Shown: positions 1 through 11,614, counted from the first letter of the stretch. The stretch: DNA of 64,000 bases from Gryllus longicercus (GCA_038098605.1 JAZDUA010000767.1:1-64000); one strand, 5' to 3'. Numbers and translations are program-made. The notes: generated by a model not told the origin, from the letters alone.

Positions 1-1141
1 TCAGTCCACGATAGCATTTCGTTTAACTTTATTTATATTTCTAAACGTTCAAAAGTGCTGTGGTTCGAGAAAATATCACCAGGAAGACATATATTAAACT
101 CGACGATTAATCCTTGTTAACACTGTTTTTGTTTTGGAAAGTTAATTCGATTTACGTATTGACTGTGCTTTCAGTTACGTTTTCTTTTTGCACAATGTTT
201 TGTTTTCTCATTCAGTTCAAGGGATGCAATTTTGGGAAATTTATTTTTTACAGTTATTAACACAGTAAAATGAGTACGTTTGAGAATGCTTAATCCATCG
301 TGTTATCAACCTTGTGATATTTTTATAAAACAATTTGCAGAACTAATAAGCATACTGGTCATTTTTGAAATGCAGGCTGACAGTTTGAATTTATATTTAC
401 GAAAGCAAAGTGTTTTCTGATTTGAGTCAAGTGAGTTATTAAGATGGAATGAAATATCTTGTAGTACGAGGGTAGACACATAGTTTTGTGCAATATCATT
501 CTCAATGCGTAGTACCACTTTGTTTCTACGTTTCAGAGAAATATGCAAGTTAGAATGCAAAACGTTTACGTTAAGATATTGGAAAATTGCAGGAATGTTT
601 CAATATCAGGTTTTCAGATACCGGCTGCCTTTAAGTAATCTTCAGTGTAACAAAACATAATGTTTACTGCATTGACAAAATGACACAAATATTGTCTCCC
701 TTTAGAGAAATTTGTTGAAGTGTCTTGCACTGTCAAATAGACGCAGTACCTCTTACGTTAAAATCCTTTTCGAGGGGTAGTTATCAAACAAATATGCTAA
801 AAATGTTGCAAAATATTTAAGTAAACATAAATTTTGGTGATTCATTTTCTTTCTTGAGATTGTTCATTCTTTCTGCTGTGAAATCTCAGCGTCAACAGAC
901 TCACGCAAGAGATGTTTCATTCTTTTGAAGAAATTATTCACGTTCCGTAATTCGTAACTCATTTTAATAGATTTCGATCTACAGCGCTTTGACATGCTAC
1001 ACTTTTTCGTAACTCGAGGCATTTCAGCCCCCACCCTGACGCAAGGCGCCCCTCGCGAGCACATGTGACTCAACGTCGACACCACGCTCGAAAGTTTCGA
1101 TAGCGGGTCGCTCCACTCTCGCCTGCGCGAGATACAGGGTG
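1..1141. other. AT-rich unique sequence, no gene seen
   Basis: AT-rich DNA with only short chance open frames and no recognisable domain. GC content rises after about 1020, just before the SINE at 1149. No convincing splice or promoter arrangement was seen. Confidence 0.5.
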
Positions 1142-1148
1142 AACCTGA

Positions 1149-1504
1149 TGCGGCGGCGATGGTGTGACGGTTAGCGTACCGGACTGTTATACCCAAGCTC
1201 GCGGGTTCAAACCCGATTGAAGCCGTGGATATTTAGGGCGACAAAATCCTTCGTACGCCTTCCTTCGGAGGGGAAGTAAAGCCGGCTGACCCATGTTTAG
1301 TAGATTTACTTGCATGTAAAAGATCCTCAAGCCTAAATGACGCCTCTGAGCTAAATTCAAATCGCCTGTTTTCTCGCCCAAGAAATACCTCCTTTCTCTG
1401 CTAGTCGGTGAAAGGAGCGTAGCGAAATTTGCGTGGTCAGACGGAAGAGCGGGCCTGATGGCCCGAGTCTCGCCACGTAAAATAAGGCAAATTCAATTCA
1501 ATTC
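1149..1504 (+). mobile_element. SINE-A copy 1, tRNA-derived, full length
   Basis: The 5' head is tRNA-like. A D-arm/A-box-like stretch lies at 1160-1176, the anticodon-loop region keeps GTT, and a B box (GGTTCAAACCC) lies at 1204-1214. The head most resembles tRNA-Asn. The body carries short inverted repeats, including GGGCC-ATCA-GGCCC and CTCCTTTC/GAAAGGAG. The tail is a TTCAA-type pentanucleotide repeat. The 7-mer aacctga occurs at 1142-1148 and again at 1505-1511, so the copy has a clean target-site duplication. Two further near-complete copies lie at 12250 and 36908 on the other strand. A SINE encodes no protein; Pol III would transcribe it from the internal A and B boxes, and a LINE partner would move it. 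Confidence 0.88.
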
Positions 1505-1814
1505 AACCTGAATGGAAGGGCTTGGCGATGTAACAAGCCAACCTCCACCAACCACAGCAAGGTTTTCTCTGTTTGCGAATGTTAATATCCCGATTTTTGA
1601 ACTGTGTGCTTCTTGTTGGTGTTTTTGTTACTGTATGCTTCTTGTTGATGTTTTTGTAGGGCTTGGTGAAGTAACTAGATGAGACACACTTGGACCAAAA
1701 TCGGAATGTTAACATTACAAAAGGTGGAAAGTTTTTGTGGATGGTATGCTTTATCTTGCTACTGCTGTAATTCTCGAGTAAATTTTGTGAGGATAATCCT
1801 AAGTGAAAGTAAAA

Positions 1815-2650
1815 CTTTTGCTGCTGCAGCGTCGCTGACCGTGAGGATCTAGGGTTCCAGTGGCGATTGTTATCTACATAACTAGACAGAATTTAAACAA
1901 CGTTTCTCGGAGAATTCTAGCGAATCGCAGCTCTGTTTAATAGTTTTCCATGGTTTTTCTGTCCAATATAAGGCGAATGCCGGTGTAGTATCTTAATAAA
2001 CGAGCCACGGAGCGCGCGTGATCGCGATCTTCACATCTTCATCCTTGTTTCTTCTTCTTCCCTAAGACACACACACACACTTACAAGCACTACACTACCA
2101 CGCACGATTAAAATTCAACCAGTAGCTCAAAGGCGACTCCACACATACGGCATTCGGCGAATCCCGAGTAGTGTGGACGGGCTGCTAGCGATTCGCCGAG
2201 CGCCGAACATTCGGTATTCACCCTACCCGCCGTGTTCGGCCTTCAGGGCATCAAAGGGAACGAACATTTGCCGAACACATCAGCTATTTGAGATACGGTA
2301 TTCGGCGAATCCCGAGTAGTGTGGATGGGTTGATTGCGATTCGCCGAGCGCCGAACAATCGGTATTCGCCCTACCCACTGCCCTGTCTGTCTTTAGGACA
2401 CATCAAAGAGAGCGAACATTCGGCAAACACATCAACTGTTCGGGATTGGACGAGCTGCACGGCGAATGCCGAATGTGTGGAGCCGCCTTAAAGCTCGTCC
2501 CGGTTGGGAGTTGTGACCGCTGGAGTTCAAGGGCGAAGCAAAGAAGCCAACGAACAGGTCGCGACGGATCTCATGTACTAGTGGTGAAGAACACCGCCTC
2601 CTCCCAAAATAAAACTCGTAGTCACAAGACTAATGAACACAATAGTTGCA
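1815..2650 (+). mobile_element. SINE-B copy 1, split by a MITE
   Basis: This copy aligns in order with those at 4880-5336 (minus), 13618 and 38371. Shared blocks are a head with 'gctgaccgtgagg.tctagg.ttc', a middle block 'ggcgaatgccgg' followed by 'taataaacg', a CA tract (here about 2066-2080), then 'agctcgtcccgg.tggga' and a 3' part with 'gaagaacacc'. The copy is interrupted at 2129-2491 by a MITE; the sequence on the two sides joins smoothly when compared with the copy near 13796. The middle block resembles RTE-type LINE 3' tails, which would suit a SINE moved by such a LINE (inference). Confidence 0.7.
2129..2491. mobile_element. Non-autonomous DNA transposon (MITE) with ~30-bp inverted ends
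   Basis: The left end (from 2129, AAAGGCGACTCCACACAT then CGGCATTCGGC) is an imperfect inverted copy of the right end (CGGCGAATGCCGAATGTG onward, to 2491). AGCTC lies at both 2124-2128 and 2492-2496, and occurs only once in the uninterrupted SINE-B copy near 13796. The interior is a tandem duplication of a ~147-bp block that starts 'ggYattcggcgaatcccgag', at about 2149 and 2296, so it is built almost wholly from repeats of the end motif. There is no coding capacity. A short duplication and long inverted ends suggest a hAT-like or other DDE-type MITE; the family cannot be fixed by eye. Confidence 0.78.
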
Positions 2651-4879
2651 GCACTATCAAATCAATCATTCGAGCCTACTCTTGAAGTTAGTGGGTGCAG
2701 TTCGGGCTCAGCCTGTATCCATCTTGGAGTCGAAGCCTTGACCTCCGAGGAGTCGGCCGCGATCGTTGCCGGCGACTGGCGCGGGGCGTGGCGCGGCGGG
2801 TCGGGTCGGCGCGCCCACGCGGTGGCGGCGGCGGCGGCTTCCGGTTCTTTCTTGAGCACACGCGTGGCCAAGCGGCCCGGCCAAGGCCCACCTGGGGAAC
2901 TGCGCTCCATGTGGCACCGGCGAGGAAGGAGACGCACGGCACGGCACGTAAGAGGAGACTCGTACGAGGATGTGTAGGAGGGGGCCATGTTTAGACACGG
3001 GTTCAGTGGGCCATGGCGGTCTCATTGTTGCAGGGCTTGAAGGCGGAGTTGAAGGCTGTTGATACCAACCTTGCAGTAACCCCAGCCCAATAGGTCTAAC
3101 CCAGTAAAGCATGGATATTTTCGGAATGCGGAAGTAGCGTGTTTGATTTCAACCGCCGCCGTATTTCAAAGTCTTATCCATAAGTATTCATCTCCAATCA
3201 ACATTCGTCACTCCTGATTGTTCTTAACATCTACTAAACGGTCGAACGCAGGCAAAAGTCAACGGGCATAGGTCACCAATGTCTTCACCTGCCCAGGAAT
3301 CGGAGAGGTTTGGTGAAATACGTACCCTCATCATCATTGTCAGAAGACCATGCCATAGCCCGAGAAATCTCTTGAGTGGCACCCGTAATGATTTTTCGAT
3401 AAAATAATGCTGATCCTAATCGAATCTATGTAAAAAAATAAGTAATTCCTCTTCCCTGTAATGTCGGTCAATATTAAAATAACCAACGATCAGTTTGCAT
3501 TCCTTTTACCTGAATACGTGGCTTCTGTTTCAATATATACGGTTTATTTTATTGAATTTCCTTACACTTCAATGTGTTCTGATAAAATTAGATAAATCAC
3601 AGTTCTGTTTAGTTTTATAGATAGGAATGAAGAAAAAATTTGAAGAACCTTTCCCATCGTGTATATAAAATTGCAGTGTTTGCAATTTCTGATTGAGCAA
3701 TTACGAAAGGGGTTGAAGTTGTCATTCTTGAAACATTATTATTTTTTGTAATTTAATAGTTTGAGTTTTAATTTCAAAATATACTACATAAAATAATCGT
3801 GAGGCAGTTTTGCATCACAGAAATGTTATTTTAGATCCTTTAAGTAGATTCCTTTAAGTAGATACTCACATTTAGCTGAGCAAGATAATTATTCCGCGAA
3901 TTTCTCAGCTTACCTGAAACAAAATAAAAAAAATTAATATTAGTAATGCAAGGAAGAGTTATATTCGGTAATACTACTTCGTACATTCATCGCTGATCAG
4001 CATTAAAAAGCTGATCAACATTAAAAAAATTGGAAGTTTCAATTGTTTTTGTTGAAGTAAAATATGAAAAATTATAATACCGTAATTGAATGTGTGTTAT
4101 TTATTTTTAGAAAATGCTTACTCTTAGCACATTACTTCACAAAATACATGAATTCTAAAACTATAGTACTATCATTTGCGTTTACATTGTCAAGTTACAT
4201 ATATTTAACACATAAGAGATCATTAACAGTAGAAACTACTGCACAGAGACAGAATATTTGTTATACATGTACGAACAGTTTCAACGTACTTCAAATTAAC
4301 TTATCGTTTAGTATTTATGGCATTCCAACAAACTTTTAGAAATGATCTTATAAAATATTACATTACATGGAGGACTTTTTTTTCACTGAAAATGTTACAA
4401 ATATTGCAAGTCTAAAATGTATTTTTTCTTGCAGAGAATCTCGACAAATATGTAAACACAATATTCCCAAATTTTCCATACATTCTTTAGTTATTTTCTC
4501 ACGCATTCCTTAAACATTTCGGCATATCAAATTTATAAGTCTGTATCGTGAAAATATTGACGTCGATAAAAAGATACATTTTTAAAATTCCACAATGAAC
4601 GTTTAAATAATTCAGTGAGTGCTTGCTCACAAAATAGCTAGCAAATGCTCTCGGTATTTTGCGGAAGAGCTGGGCATTTTGGAGAATGGTGTAGGGAACG
4701 GTAAGAAGGAAATGGTGTAAAATGGTGTGTTTAAAAGCATGCGATTGTACTGCAATGCCGAGATATAAGAGGAGCAATGAAACAAGATAGAAGATGGTGC
4801 AATGTTGCTAGGCGATGAGGGATAAAATGAAATGCGACTAATTAAGGGTAGTCCGAGGGTAATGAAGGTGACGTATTGT
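2651..4879. other. GC-rich islet then AT-rich unique sequence, no gene seen
   Basis: 2720-2990 is a GC- and CpG-rich patch open in several frames on both strands, which is what its composition alone would give. 3130-4879 is AT-rich and shows no recognisable element. Short open frames at 4064-4339 and 4499-4777 have AT-driven composition and no domain I recognise. Confidence 0.45.
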
Positions 4880-5336
4880 TTTGAGGTTCAGTTTAATGAA
4901 GTGAATGTTTTGTTACGCCGTGTGGTAGTGGTGTTCTTGCCCCGGCTGAAGTCATTTCCATCTTCGAGGTATTTCTCCTTGCGGGACACCGTCTCAGTCG
5001 AAACAAGCTTTAGGGGTCTGACTAGTGTTCCGATATGGATTGTTGTGTAGTGCATGTAAATGGAATTGTGTGTGGGTGACTTTGTAGAGGATATGACAAG
5101 GAAGATGAAGGAAAAATCGTGTCATGTTTGTTAGGGCACAGCATTCACCTGGTATTGATCAGAGAAATCACAGAAAACTACCAATGCGAGCAGGTGGTCG
5201 CTAGAATTCTCCTGCAGTCAGCGACTGAATTTATCTAGTTACACTAGTTATCTAGCTAGTGTTGGAAATCAGCCACCTTCGGGACTCCAATCCTAGAAGT
5301 TCTGTCAGAGTCGCTGCGGAGACAGCGACAGTGATG
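4880..5336 (-). mobile_element. SINE-B copy 2
   Basis: On the minus strand this reads, in order: 'cgcagcgactctgac' head, 'tctaggatt', 'aattctagcga', 'tgatttctctgatcaataccaggtgaatgct' (the counterpart of the 'ggcgaatgccgg' block), 'ccctaacaaac', a short CA tract, 'acatgcactacac', then a block equivalent to 'aagctcgacccggctgggg' and 'aagaacaccactacc'. The order is the same as in the other three copies. It is diverged, so it is an old insertion. It spans what would be the MITE insertion point in copy 1 without interruption. Confidence 0.65.
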
Positions 5337-5489
5337 GCTCTGAGCTAAATTTGGCCGGTGAAGAGGGCGGAGATGTGTGGGGAGTGAATATGTGGGTTGG
5401 GGAGAACTGCATTGAGGAGCGGGAGGATGCGGGAAAGCACGAGGTCGGACGGAGGTCGCAACATGGAGGGGACGACGCGAAACTAAACG

Positions 5490-5830
5490 AGGCGCGGCAG
5501 GACGGGGATGGGCGGGGGGGAACGGAACGGGGAGGGACGGGATGGGACGGGACGGGATGGAAGGGGCGGGGCGGGGCGGGCGGGGCGGGATGGGGGACGG
5601 GACTGGGCGGGACGAGACGCGGCGGAGCAGAGCGGGGCGGCGCCGGCGGGACGGGGCGAGACTGGACGGGGCGGGCAGTGCATTGTGGGGCGTGGCGGGA
5701 CGGGACGCGGCGGGGCGGGGCGGGGCGTGGCGGGGTCGCGGCGGGGCGGGGCTGGTCGGGGCGGGGTGGGACCGGTCGGAGCAGGGCGGAGCGAGGCGAA
5801 AGCTAAAGGCGGGGCGTGGTGGGGGCGTGG
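5490..5830 (+). repeat. G-rich degenerate minisatellite (GGGACGGG / GGGGCGGG)
   Basis: About 340 bp of short G runs separated by one to three bases, with GGGACGGG and GGCGGGG words repeated irregularly. The plus strand is G-rich throughout and would readily form G-quadruplexes. All forward frames stay open for long stretches, so the open frames reflect composition and are not genes. A run of 13 C lies near 5876-5888. Confidence 0.85.
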
Positions 5831-5989
5831 CAGAGCCCTGGGCGTGGAGGCCGTGCGCCTATTGTGTTGCGAGGACCCCCCCCCCTCCCCTCGCGTCTTC
5901 CGGGGAGCGCGTGCTGCTCCTGCGCCCAGTGCAGTTGCACAAACGGCGACAGTGCAGCTCAGGCGACAACTGACCTCACATGTGCTCGT

Positions 5990-6590
5990 TCTATTTTCAT
6001 TGAAATTACTTCTTGATGTTCATCGCTGTCGTGGCCGCGCTGTGGTGTTCACGTAATATTTTACTGAATTTTTATATTATGCTCTTTTTTGTTTCACTCT
6101 GGTGTGAATTAAATAAATGTAATATTAACGCAATACTGTGAGGTTTGTGTCTGTAATGTTTTCAGTTTTACTTGGAAAGATTTTTTGATGAAAACAATTT
6201 CAAACTCTTTAATGACATTACAACTTCATCATTTACAAGATTATTGATTACACCAAAATAACTTTCATTATCTGTTATATTCTTAAAACGAGGTCAGTTC
6301 GGAACACAACGACTCATTAAGGCATTGTAACGGATCACGTAACAGTTAATTCACCATTTAAGTATATTAAGATAACATTATCTAAATGCTGAGGTTGCAC
6401 GTGATATGGCTTCGTTCATGAATATTCTTGACAGAAGCAACATTTGCAGGAGGAAATATGCTGTGCCAGAATTTCTGAATGACCAGTAATTCTCGTTTAT
6501 ATCCACATTTTATATTTCACGACAATGTCACAACTGCATAACAACCGTATTTATCTCGAACTTGAGCCAAAACGGCAGCCGGTAATCGTC
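5990..6590. other. AT-rich unique sequence, nothing recognised
   Basis: AT-rich stretch between two GC-rich minisatellite blocks. No tRNA-like boxes, inverted ends or coding signature were found. Confidence 0.45.
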
Positions 6591-6940
6591 AGCAGGATTG
6601 CATAAAGTTGCATTGAAGACCAACCCAGCGATTCGCCGAACAAGACATCACATTGCGCGCCTCTCGACCCGCACTTAGTTCCGCCACGATCTCCCTTTCG
6701 CTAGCGCCCCGCGGATTGCAGTGTTTAACGACGGCGCTGACGGCGCCCGATCGCCTGCGCTGCTGCCCCGCGTGAGGCGCGGCGGCTGCGCAAGATTCGA
6801 CCGAGGCCTCTGAACGTTGCGTCGCGGCCACCCGCCGCCGCGTGCCTGCGCCCGCTGCCACCGCCCACGAAAGGCTGTCCCGCCGCCCGCCGCCCGCTGC
6901 CCGCCCCGCGAACGCCGCCGCCGTCTGCTGCCGTCACGTC

Positions 6941-7660
6941 GTCGCTCGTCGCTCGTCGCTCGTCGCTCGTCGCCCGTCGCCCGTCGCCCGTCGCCCGTCG
7001 CCCGTCGCCCGTCGTCCGTCGCCCGTCGCCCGTCGTCCGTCGCCCGTCGCCCGTCGCCCGTCGTCCGTCGCCCGTCGCCCGTCGCCCGTCGCCCGTCGCC
7101 CGTCGCCCGTCGTCCGTCGCCCGTCGCCCGTCGCCCGTCGCCCGTCGCCCGTCGCCCGTCGCCCGTCGCCCGTCGCCCGTCGCCCGTCTCCCGCCGCCCG
7201 TCGTCCGTCGCCCGTCGTCCGTCGCCCGTCGCCCGTCGCCCGTCGCCCGTCGCCCGTCGCCCGTCGCCCGTCGCCCGCCGCCCGCCGCCCGCCGCCCGTC
7301 GTCCGTCGCCCGTCGCCCGTCGCCCGTCGCCCGTCGCCCGCCGCCCGTCGCCCGTCGCCCGTCGCCCGTCGCCCGTCGCCCGTCGCCCGCCGCCCGCCGC
7401 CCGCCGCCCGCTGCCCGCCCGCGAACGCCGCCGCCGTCCGCTGCCCGTCGTCCGCTGCCCGTCGTCCGCTGCCCGTCCCCCGTCCCCCGTCCCCCCGTCC
7501 CCCGTGCCCCGTCCCCCGTCCCCCGTCCCCCGTCCCCCGTCCCCCGTCCCCCGTCCCCCGTCCCCCGTCACTCGTCACTCGTCACTCGTCACTCGTCACT
7601 CGTCGCCCGTCGCCCGTCGCCCATCGCCCGTCGCCCGCCCTCTCCGTCGCCCGCCGCCCC
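6941..7660 (+). repeat. 7-bp minisatellite GTCGCCC with ordered variants
   Basis: A nearly unbroken 7-bp array. It begins with GTCGCTC units (about 6942-6970) and continues as GTCGCCC with scattered GTCGTCC and GCCGCCC units to about 7419. After a short non-array stretch it continues as GTCCCCC (about 7476-7566), GTCACTC (five units, about 7567-7602) and GTCGCCC again. A 26-bp segment containing CGCGAACGCCGCCGCCGTC lies both just before the main block (6907-6932) and inside it (7420-7445) with one mismatch. Long open frames on both strands here are products of the period. Confidence 0.93.
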
Positions 7661-7679
7661 CTCCCATGAAATTCTGACT

Positions 7680-9070
7680 CACTGCCCGCCGCAGACGACA
7701 AAATTAATGACAAAAATACTAAAACCTCAGACAATACAGAGAAAAAGAAGGGCGAGAACGTAATAAAAAAATTGAGGAGAATGAGTATACTCGTAAAACA
7801 ACATAAGTTCTGAACTGTGTAACACTTAATCGAAGCACCAGAAGACAATGGAATAACACGGTCATAATAGTGCCTACTGGACCTATCTTTGGAATATGTT
7901 CCGTGTGCCGGATCTGGTCCTTTCTTAGAAGAAAAAAAATCTTCCGATATACCAACGATTTTGTTGTAAATAACATATTAGACATTTCTTATATAATATC
8001 ATATTTTCATGAAACATATTGTTCATGATCATTTAAACATTGGAATCTTAAATTGGGGAGCATGATTCTCTGGCAGAAAAGCGCGTAAGGTCCTGTACTA
8101 CAAACTGAACATCGAACGCGTCACAGATGAACCTCGTGCGTTCAGCGAGTCGCGTGACCGTCGTAAAATAGTTGTGGGTGATAAGAGTAGTATTCATTTC
8201 CTGCCACCTACCATCAGACATCCCATTCCTGCCACGCCTGTCACCCAAGTTAACGAAACAAAAGTTTTTGCACCATGCAAAGCACTACATCGTACACGAT
8301 GGAAACCCACTTGTGAGATTCTGCTCTTTACGCAAACTACAGCGTTGCGTAATAGTTACTTTGGAAATCGATACCTCACCAGAATTATCGAGTGTAACAC
8401 GTCACTCGATTGTGTACGATACAAATCACGTGACGGCTATAAATGTACCTAGCAGCGGCGACAGTGTGTACAGCGAGCTCATGATGCCGTACCAACACTA
8501 AATTACCAATATAGTGAGCAGGTGAGTCAAACAAATGTGAAATAATATTGTGTGGTATCTTGGGAATTTAGCTTTAGCAACACTTCCATCATAGTTCGAA
8601 ACACTTCCCGTTATCGTAGTAGTCTTAGAATGTACGTTCTGCAAAATGGTTTTGAAGACCTCATGCGATGCAAGTCACATTGCTTTCTCTAACGCGTCTC
8701 ATATCGTTTTACGATACGCAGAGCAAAATCTCCATAAAGATCTCGCATCCCCTCCACCGACTGCCTGTAGCCGCCCGTCAGACCGCCGCCAGTTGGCGCC
8801 GCGCCGGTGAAAGTGCCCGAAATCTCACGAGCAGACTGCGGAGGCAGCCAACGACCCGATGAATCACCCGCCGCCCCCACGCACATCCACGTCACCCGGA
8901 GAACTGCAACCTCTCAGGAGGCACGGCTCGCTAACTGGCTTCTCGACTATTCGGGACCCACTGTAAATCGAAATAATGTTCGTTGAGATGCGCGACCTCT
9001 ACGAGTATAAATGGAAAGAAGTAATAAGATAAATTTTGGAGTTTTTAAGGCAATATCTTACCCGTGATGT
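7680..9070. other. Unique sequence without a supported gene
   Basis: AT-rich to 8040, then mixed composition to 8510 with two overlapping forward open frames (8172-8501 and 8174-8452) that match nothing I recognise. A small GC-rich patch lies at 8740-8930. No repeat family was identified. Confidence 0.4.
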
Positions 9071-9074
9071 AACT

Positions 9075-9260
9075 ATTTATGGCTGACTTGGATGGCTCGA
9101 GGTGCACACACTCAGCGCCGCGTCTGAGGGTCGCGGGTTCAAACTCCGCCTTGGGCATGGTTTTTTGTCCTTTGTTTTTCATGTACGTGTGTTATCGCGG
9201 AAGGCTATGCGTGACTGGTAAGCACAAACCAAGCAACCCGTTTAAACCCACATATATTTT
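9075..9260 (+). mobile_element. SINE-C copy 1, tRNA-like head
   Basis: A B box GGTTCAAACTCC lies at 9136-9147, preceded by a plausible A-box region near 9090. It is followed by 'gggcatggtttttt' and a GT-rich stretch, as in the minus-strand copy at 25852-26232 ('gggcatggttgtctttg'). The 3' end is not clear, so the copy is probably truncated or old. The 130-codon open frame starting at 9079 begins inside this head and is not a gene. Confidence 0.6.
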
Positions 9261-11262
9261 CCTGGCCATAGCCCAGATTAAAAATTATTATATTCTTATT
9301 TGTGAGAAAAGTAATATACCCTCAAAGCACTTTGTAGGCAATCGTTTGTGGTGTAAGTGCTTCGTTATATGCCACAATGAGCAGTCCTGCACGCCATTTA
9401 TCAAATTGTGTCGTCAATATTATCAATTCAACACCAATGTCATTAACCATATTCAAGTAATTCACCACTAAAAACGTCCCTTCCTAGAAATTTGGATTTA
9501 TTTTGAAATATTTAATTTATGATGGAAGTATTCATTTTTTTTTCAGAAATATTCACAATTATCTTATTTCCAAAAAAGTTTTTGTTTCTACTGATGTACA
9601 TTCGAAACTGAAGAGCTGAATAACTTTAATGGTATTATAAACGATTTCAATTACAGTCAGTTTAGGATTGCCAATAAGGAAGAATTAACGTCCAACAGAA
9701 AATGTTTTAAAGTGAAATCAATTATTCATTTAATTCAGTATTCAATTTAATTCAGTATTCAATTTAATAAAACCATATAACATTAAAGAGATTTCTTGAA
9801 TGTTGTGTAGTACTGATAGATTTTGAACTAACACCACCCTATGTTAGCCAACTGGTCTCTCCCTCCAGTACCATAGTCGCTAGGGTACAAACAAACAGGA
9901 CGCGGCACGACATGGCCCGCCTAGATCAAAATCATGTTCAGCTTTGAGCATAAACACACAGGAATCGGTGCGGGCGCAGCGGTACATGACCGCTTGCTTA
10001 CTCCGTCGCACGGCTTCGTATTGCGCCGAGGCGCGTCGGGTATTGGTTCCATTAGCAGTCCAGTGTGAATTTCTTGGAACCCCAGTTTGAATATATTTGT
10101 TTCAAAAAGGTTTGTCGTAAATAGTCACTTATGGTTTTCTTCCTGGGGCTTTTTCCAGCTTCAGGGGATATCGATTTCGACTATCCGCGCCGGGTGCCTA
10201 CTATGTCTCTCATTGGGACACATATTAACCTATTTACTGTAACTCTTTTTTGGCCCATAAACTTAATATTTGAGTTGTGAAAATTCATTTGGAGGCATAC
10301 TTCTTTAAACACAGAGTTTCGGTGTTAAATTGTACGTAATAATTCATAGAGAGAAGATACATTTGAATAATTTTCCGATTTTACATTCTCTTCCGGCAAA
10401 ATTCATTTTCAATCCATTCGCATAATATAATACAAATCGAATGCCCATGGGAATATGTAATTTTAGACAGTAAATGTTTAAACGACTGAAAAATATCTTG
10501 ACGTATTTTATGGTAGTATCCATTGTTTGTAGCGGTTTATTTGGGAGATTGACTGGCATTGTGTCGATTCGTGCTGTTGCATAGCATTTATTTGATTTCG
10601 GAATTGAAATTTAATGCATTTAAAATCGTTCATTACAGCTTTGAAACGAATTTTTCACTAAACAAGAACATCCCATTTAATTTTTTGTGAATTTTCAACC
10701 GATTGCAATGTCAATAAATGCATTTTTTCAAGCACGATTCTTTGTATGCCGTATGTTCCTCACTGGACTGAAAGAAGTCGAGAGACTGTTCAGGGGTTAA
10801 ATCGTAGGCTTCCACGGCAGGAGTCAGTACCAGTAACTAAGTACCAGGCACCTTTGCCATGGACGCGGCGTCACCCGGACAGCCAATTAAATAGAGTTCA
10901 GGGGTTACCCTTAACATTCAGGGGCGGCGAAATTTCATGTATGATTACCCGCTACATTTCGCAATAAACACAATTCAAGCCATATAAAATGGATAGACAA
11001 TGCGACTTAAAACATTGCGGTCAAAATTCCAAGAAGGTCGAAATTCCAAGAATTTTCCCACACATTTAATTGGGAATTTCCTAAATCGGACACTCCGAAG
11101 ACGCGAATAAACCATGCAGACAAGAGAGACCTTCTCACAGTTGACTTCAACTGTTTACAACGCTCGGCATCCGCAACTGAATCGATCTTCAGAGAAGCGC
11201 CAGGAATCCAGTGCGTTGCCAAACCGCAGACTGGGTTTATCCGAAATCCCCGGCGCGGCGCG
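9261..11262. other. AT-rich sequence with small GC islets, no gene
   Basis: Mostly AT-rich. A moderately GC-rich stretch at 9840-10060 may be an old mobile element, but I found no paired ends. At 10862-10887 there is one isolated match to the 47-bp satellite unit (listed separately). No supported coding sequence. Confidence 0.4.
10862..10887 (+). repeat. Isolated fragment of the 47-bp satellite unit
   Basis: The string GACGCGGCGTCACCCGGACA plus GCCA matches the core of the 47-bp unit tandemly repeated at 13990-17133. The flanks (AT-rich to the right, 'ctttgccatg' to the left) do not match the unit, so this is a dispersed single fragment of the same element family. Confidence 0.75.
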
Positions 11263-11400
11263 GCGCGGCCAGCGGCCAGCGGCCGGCGGGCGGCGGGCGG
11301 CGGGCGGCGGGCGGCGGGCGGCGGGCGGCGGGCGGCGGGCGGCGGGCGGCGGGCGGCGGGCGGCGGGCGGCGGGCGGCGGGCGGCGGGCGGCGGGCGGCC
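11263..11400 (-). repeat. 7-bp minisatellite GGCGGGC (minus strand GCCGCCC)
   Basis: About 17 near-perfect copies of GGCGGGC. Read on the minus strand the unit is GCCGCCC, one base from the GTCGCCC unit at 6.94-7.66 kb. A short GCGGC run precedes it (11255-11272). Confidence 0.92.
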
Positions 11401-11469
11401 CGTCCTTGGAAGGTTACGGGCGTGTGTCTCACCGGCGCGGAATCGGTGAGTCAGCGGCGGCGCAGAGCC

Positions 11470-11488
11470 GGGGGGGGGGGGGGGGGGG
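11470..11488 (+). repeat. Homopolymer of 19 G
   Basis: Nineteen consecutive G residues, between the GGCGGGC array and the CCA array. The exact length in a real genome should be treated as uncertain. Confidence 0.9.
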
Positions 11489-11562
11489 CGCCGGGCGTGT
11501 CCGCCATCACAATCTCAGCCGCTCCCACCGCCTTCTTTATCACCACGTGCCCCCCACCAACC

Positions 11563-11614
11563 CACCACCACCACCACCACCACCACCACCACCACCACCA
11601 CCACCACCACCACC
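11563..11614 (+). repeat. CCA trinucleotide microsatellite
   Basis: About 17 perfect CCA/CAC units. The poly-histidine or poly-proline frames across it are trivial translations of the repeat. Confidence 0.95.

Noticed and set aside
1160..1215. tRNA-Asn gene
   Set aside because: The same head is fused to an identical body and tail in three places, which defines a SINE. Acceptor-stem pairing is lost.
6675..7677. Open frames of ~200-300 codons on both strands
   Set aside because: Translations of the 7-bp array. Since 7 is not a multiple of three, the product repeats every 7 residues in every frame.
9840..10060. MITE or gene fragment in a GC-richer patch
   Set aside because: No paired inverted ends, duplication or coding motif could be found.
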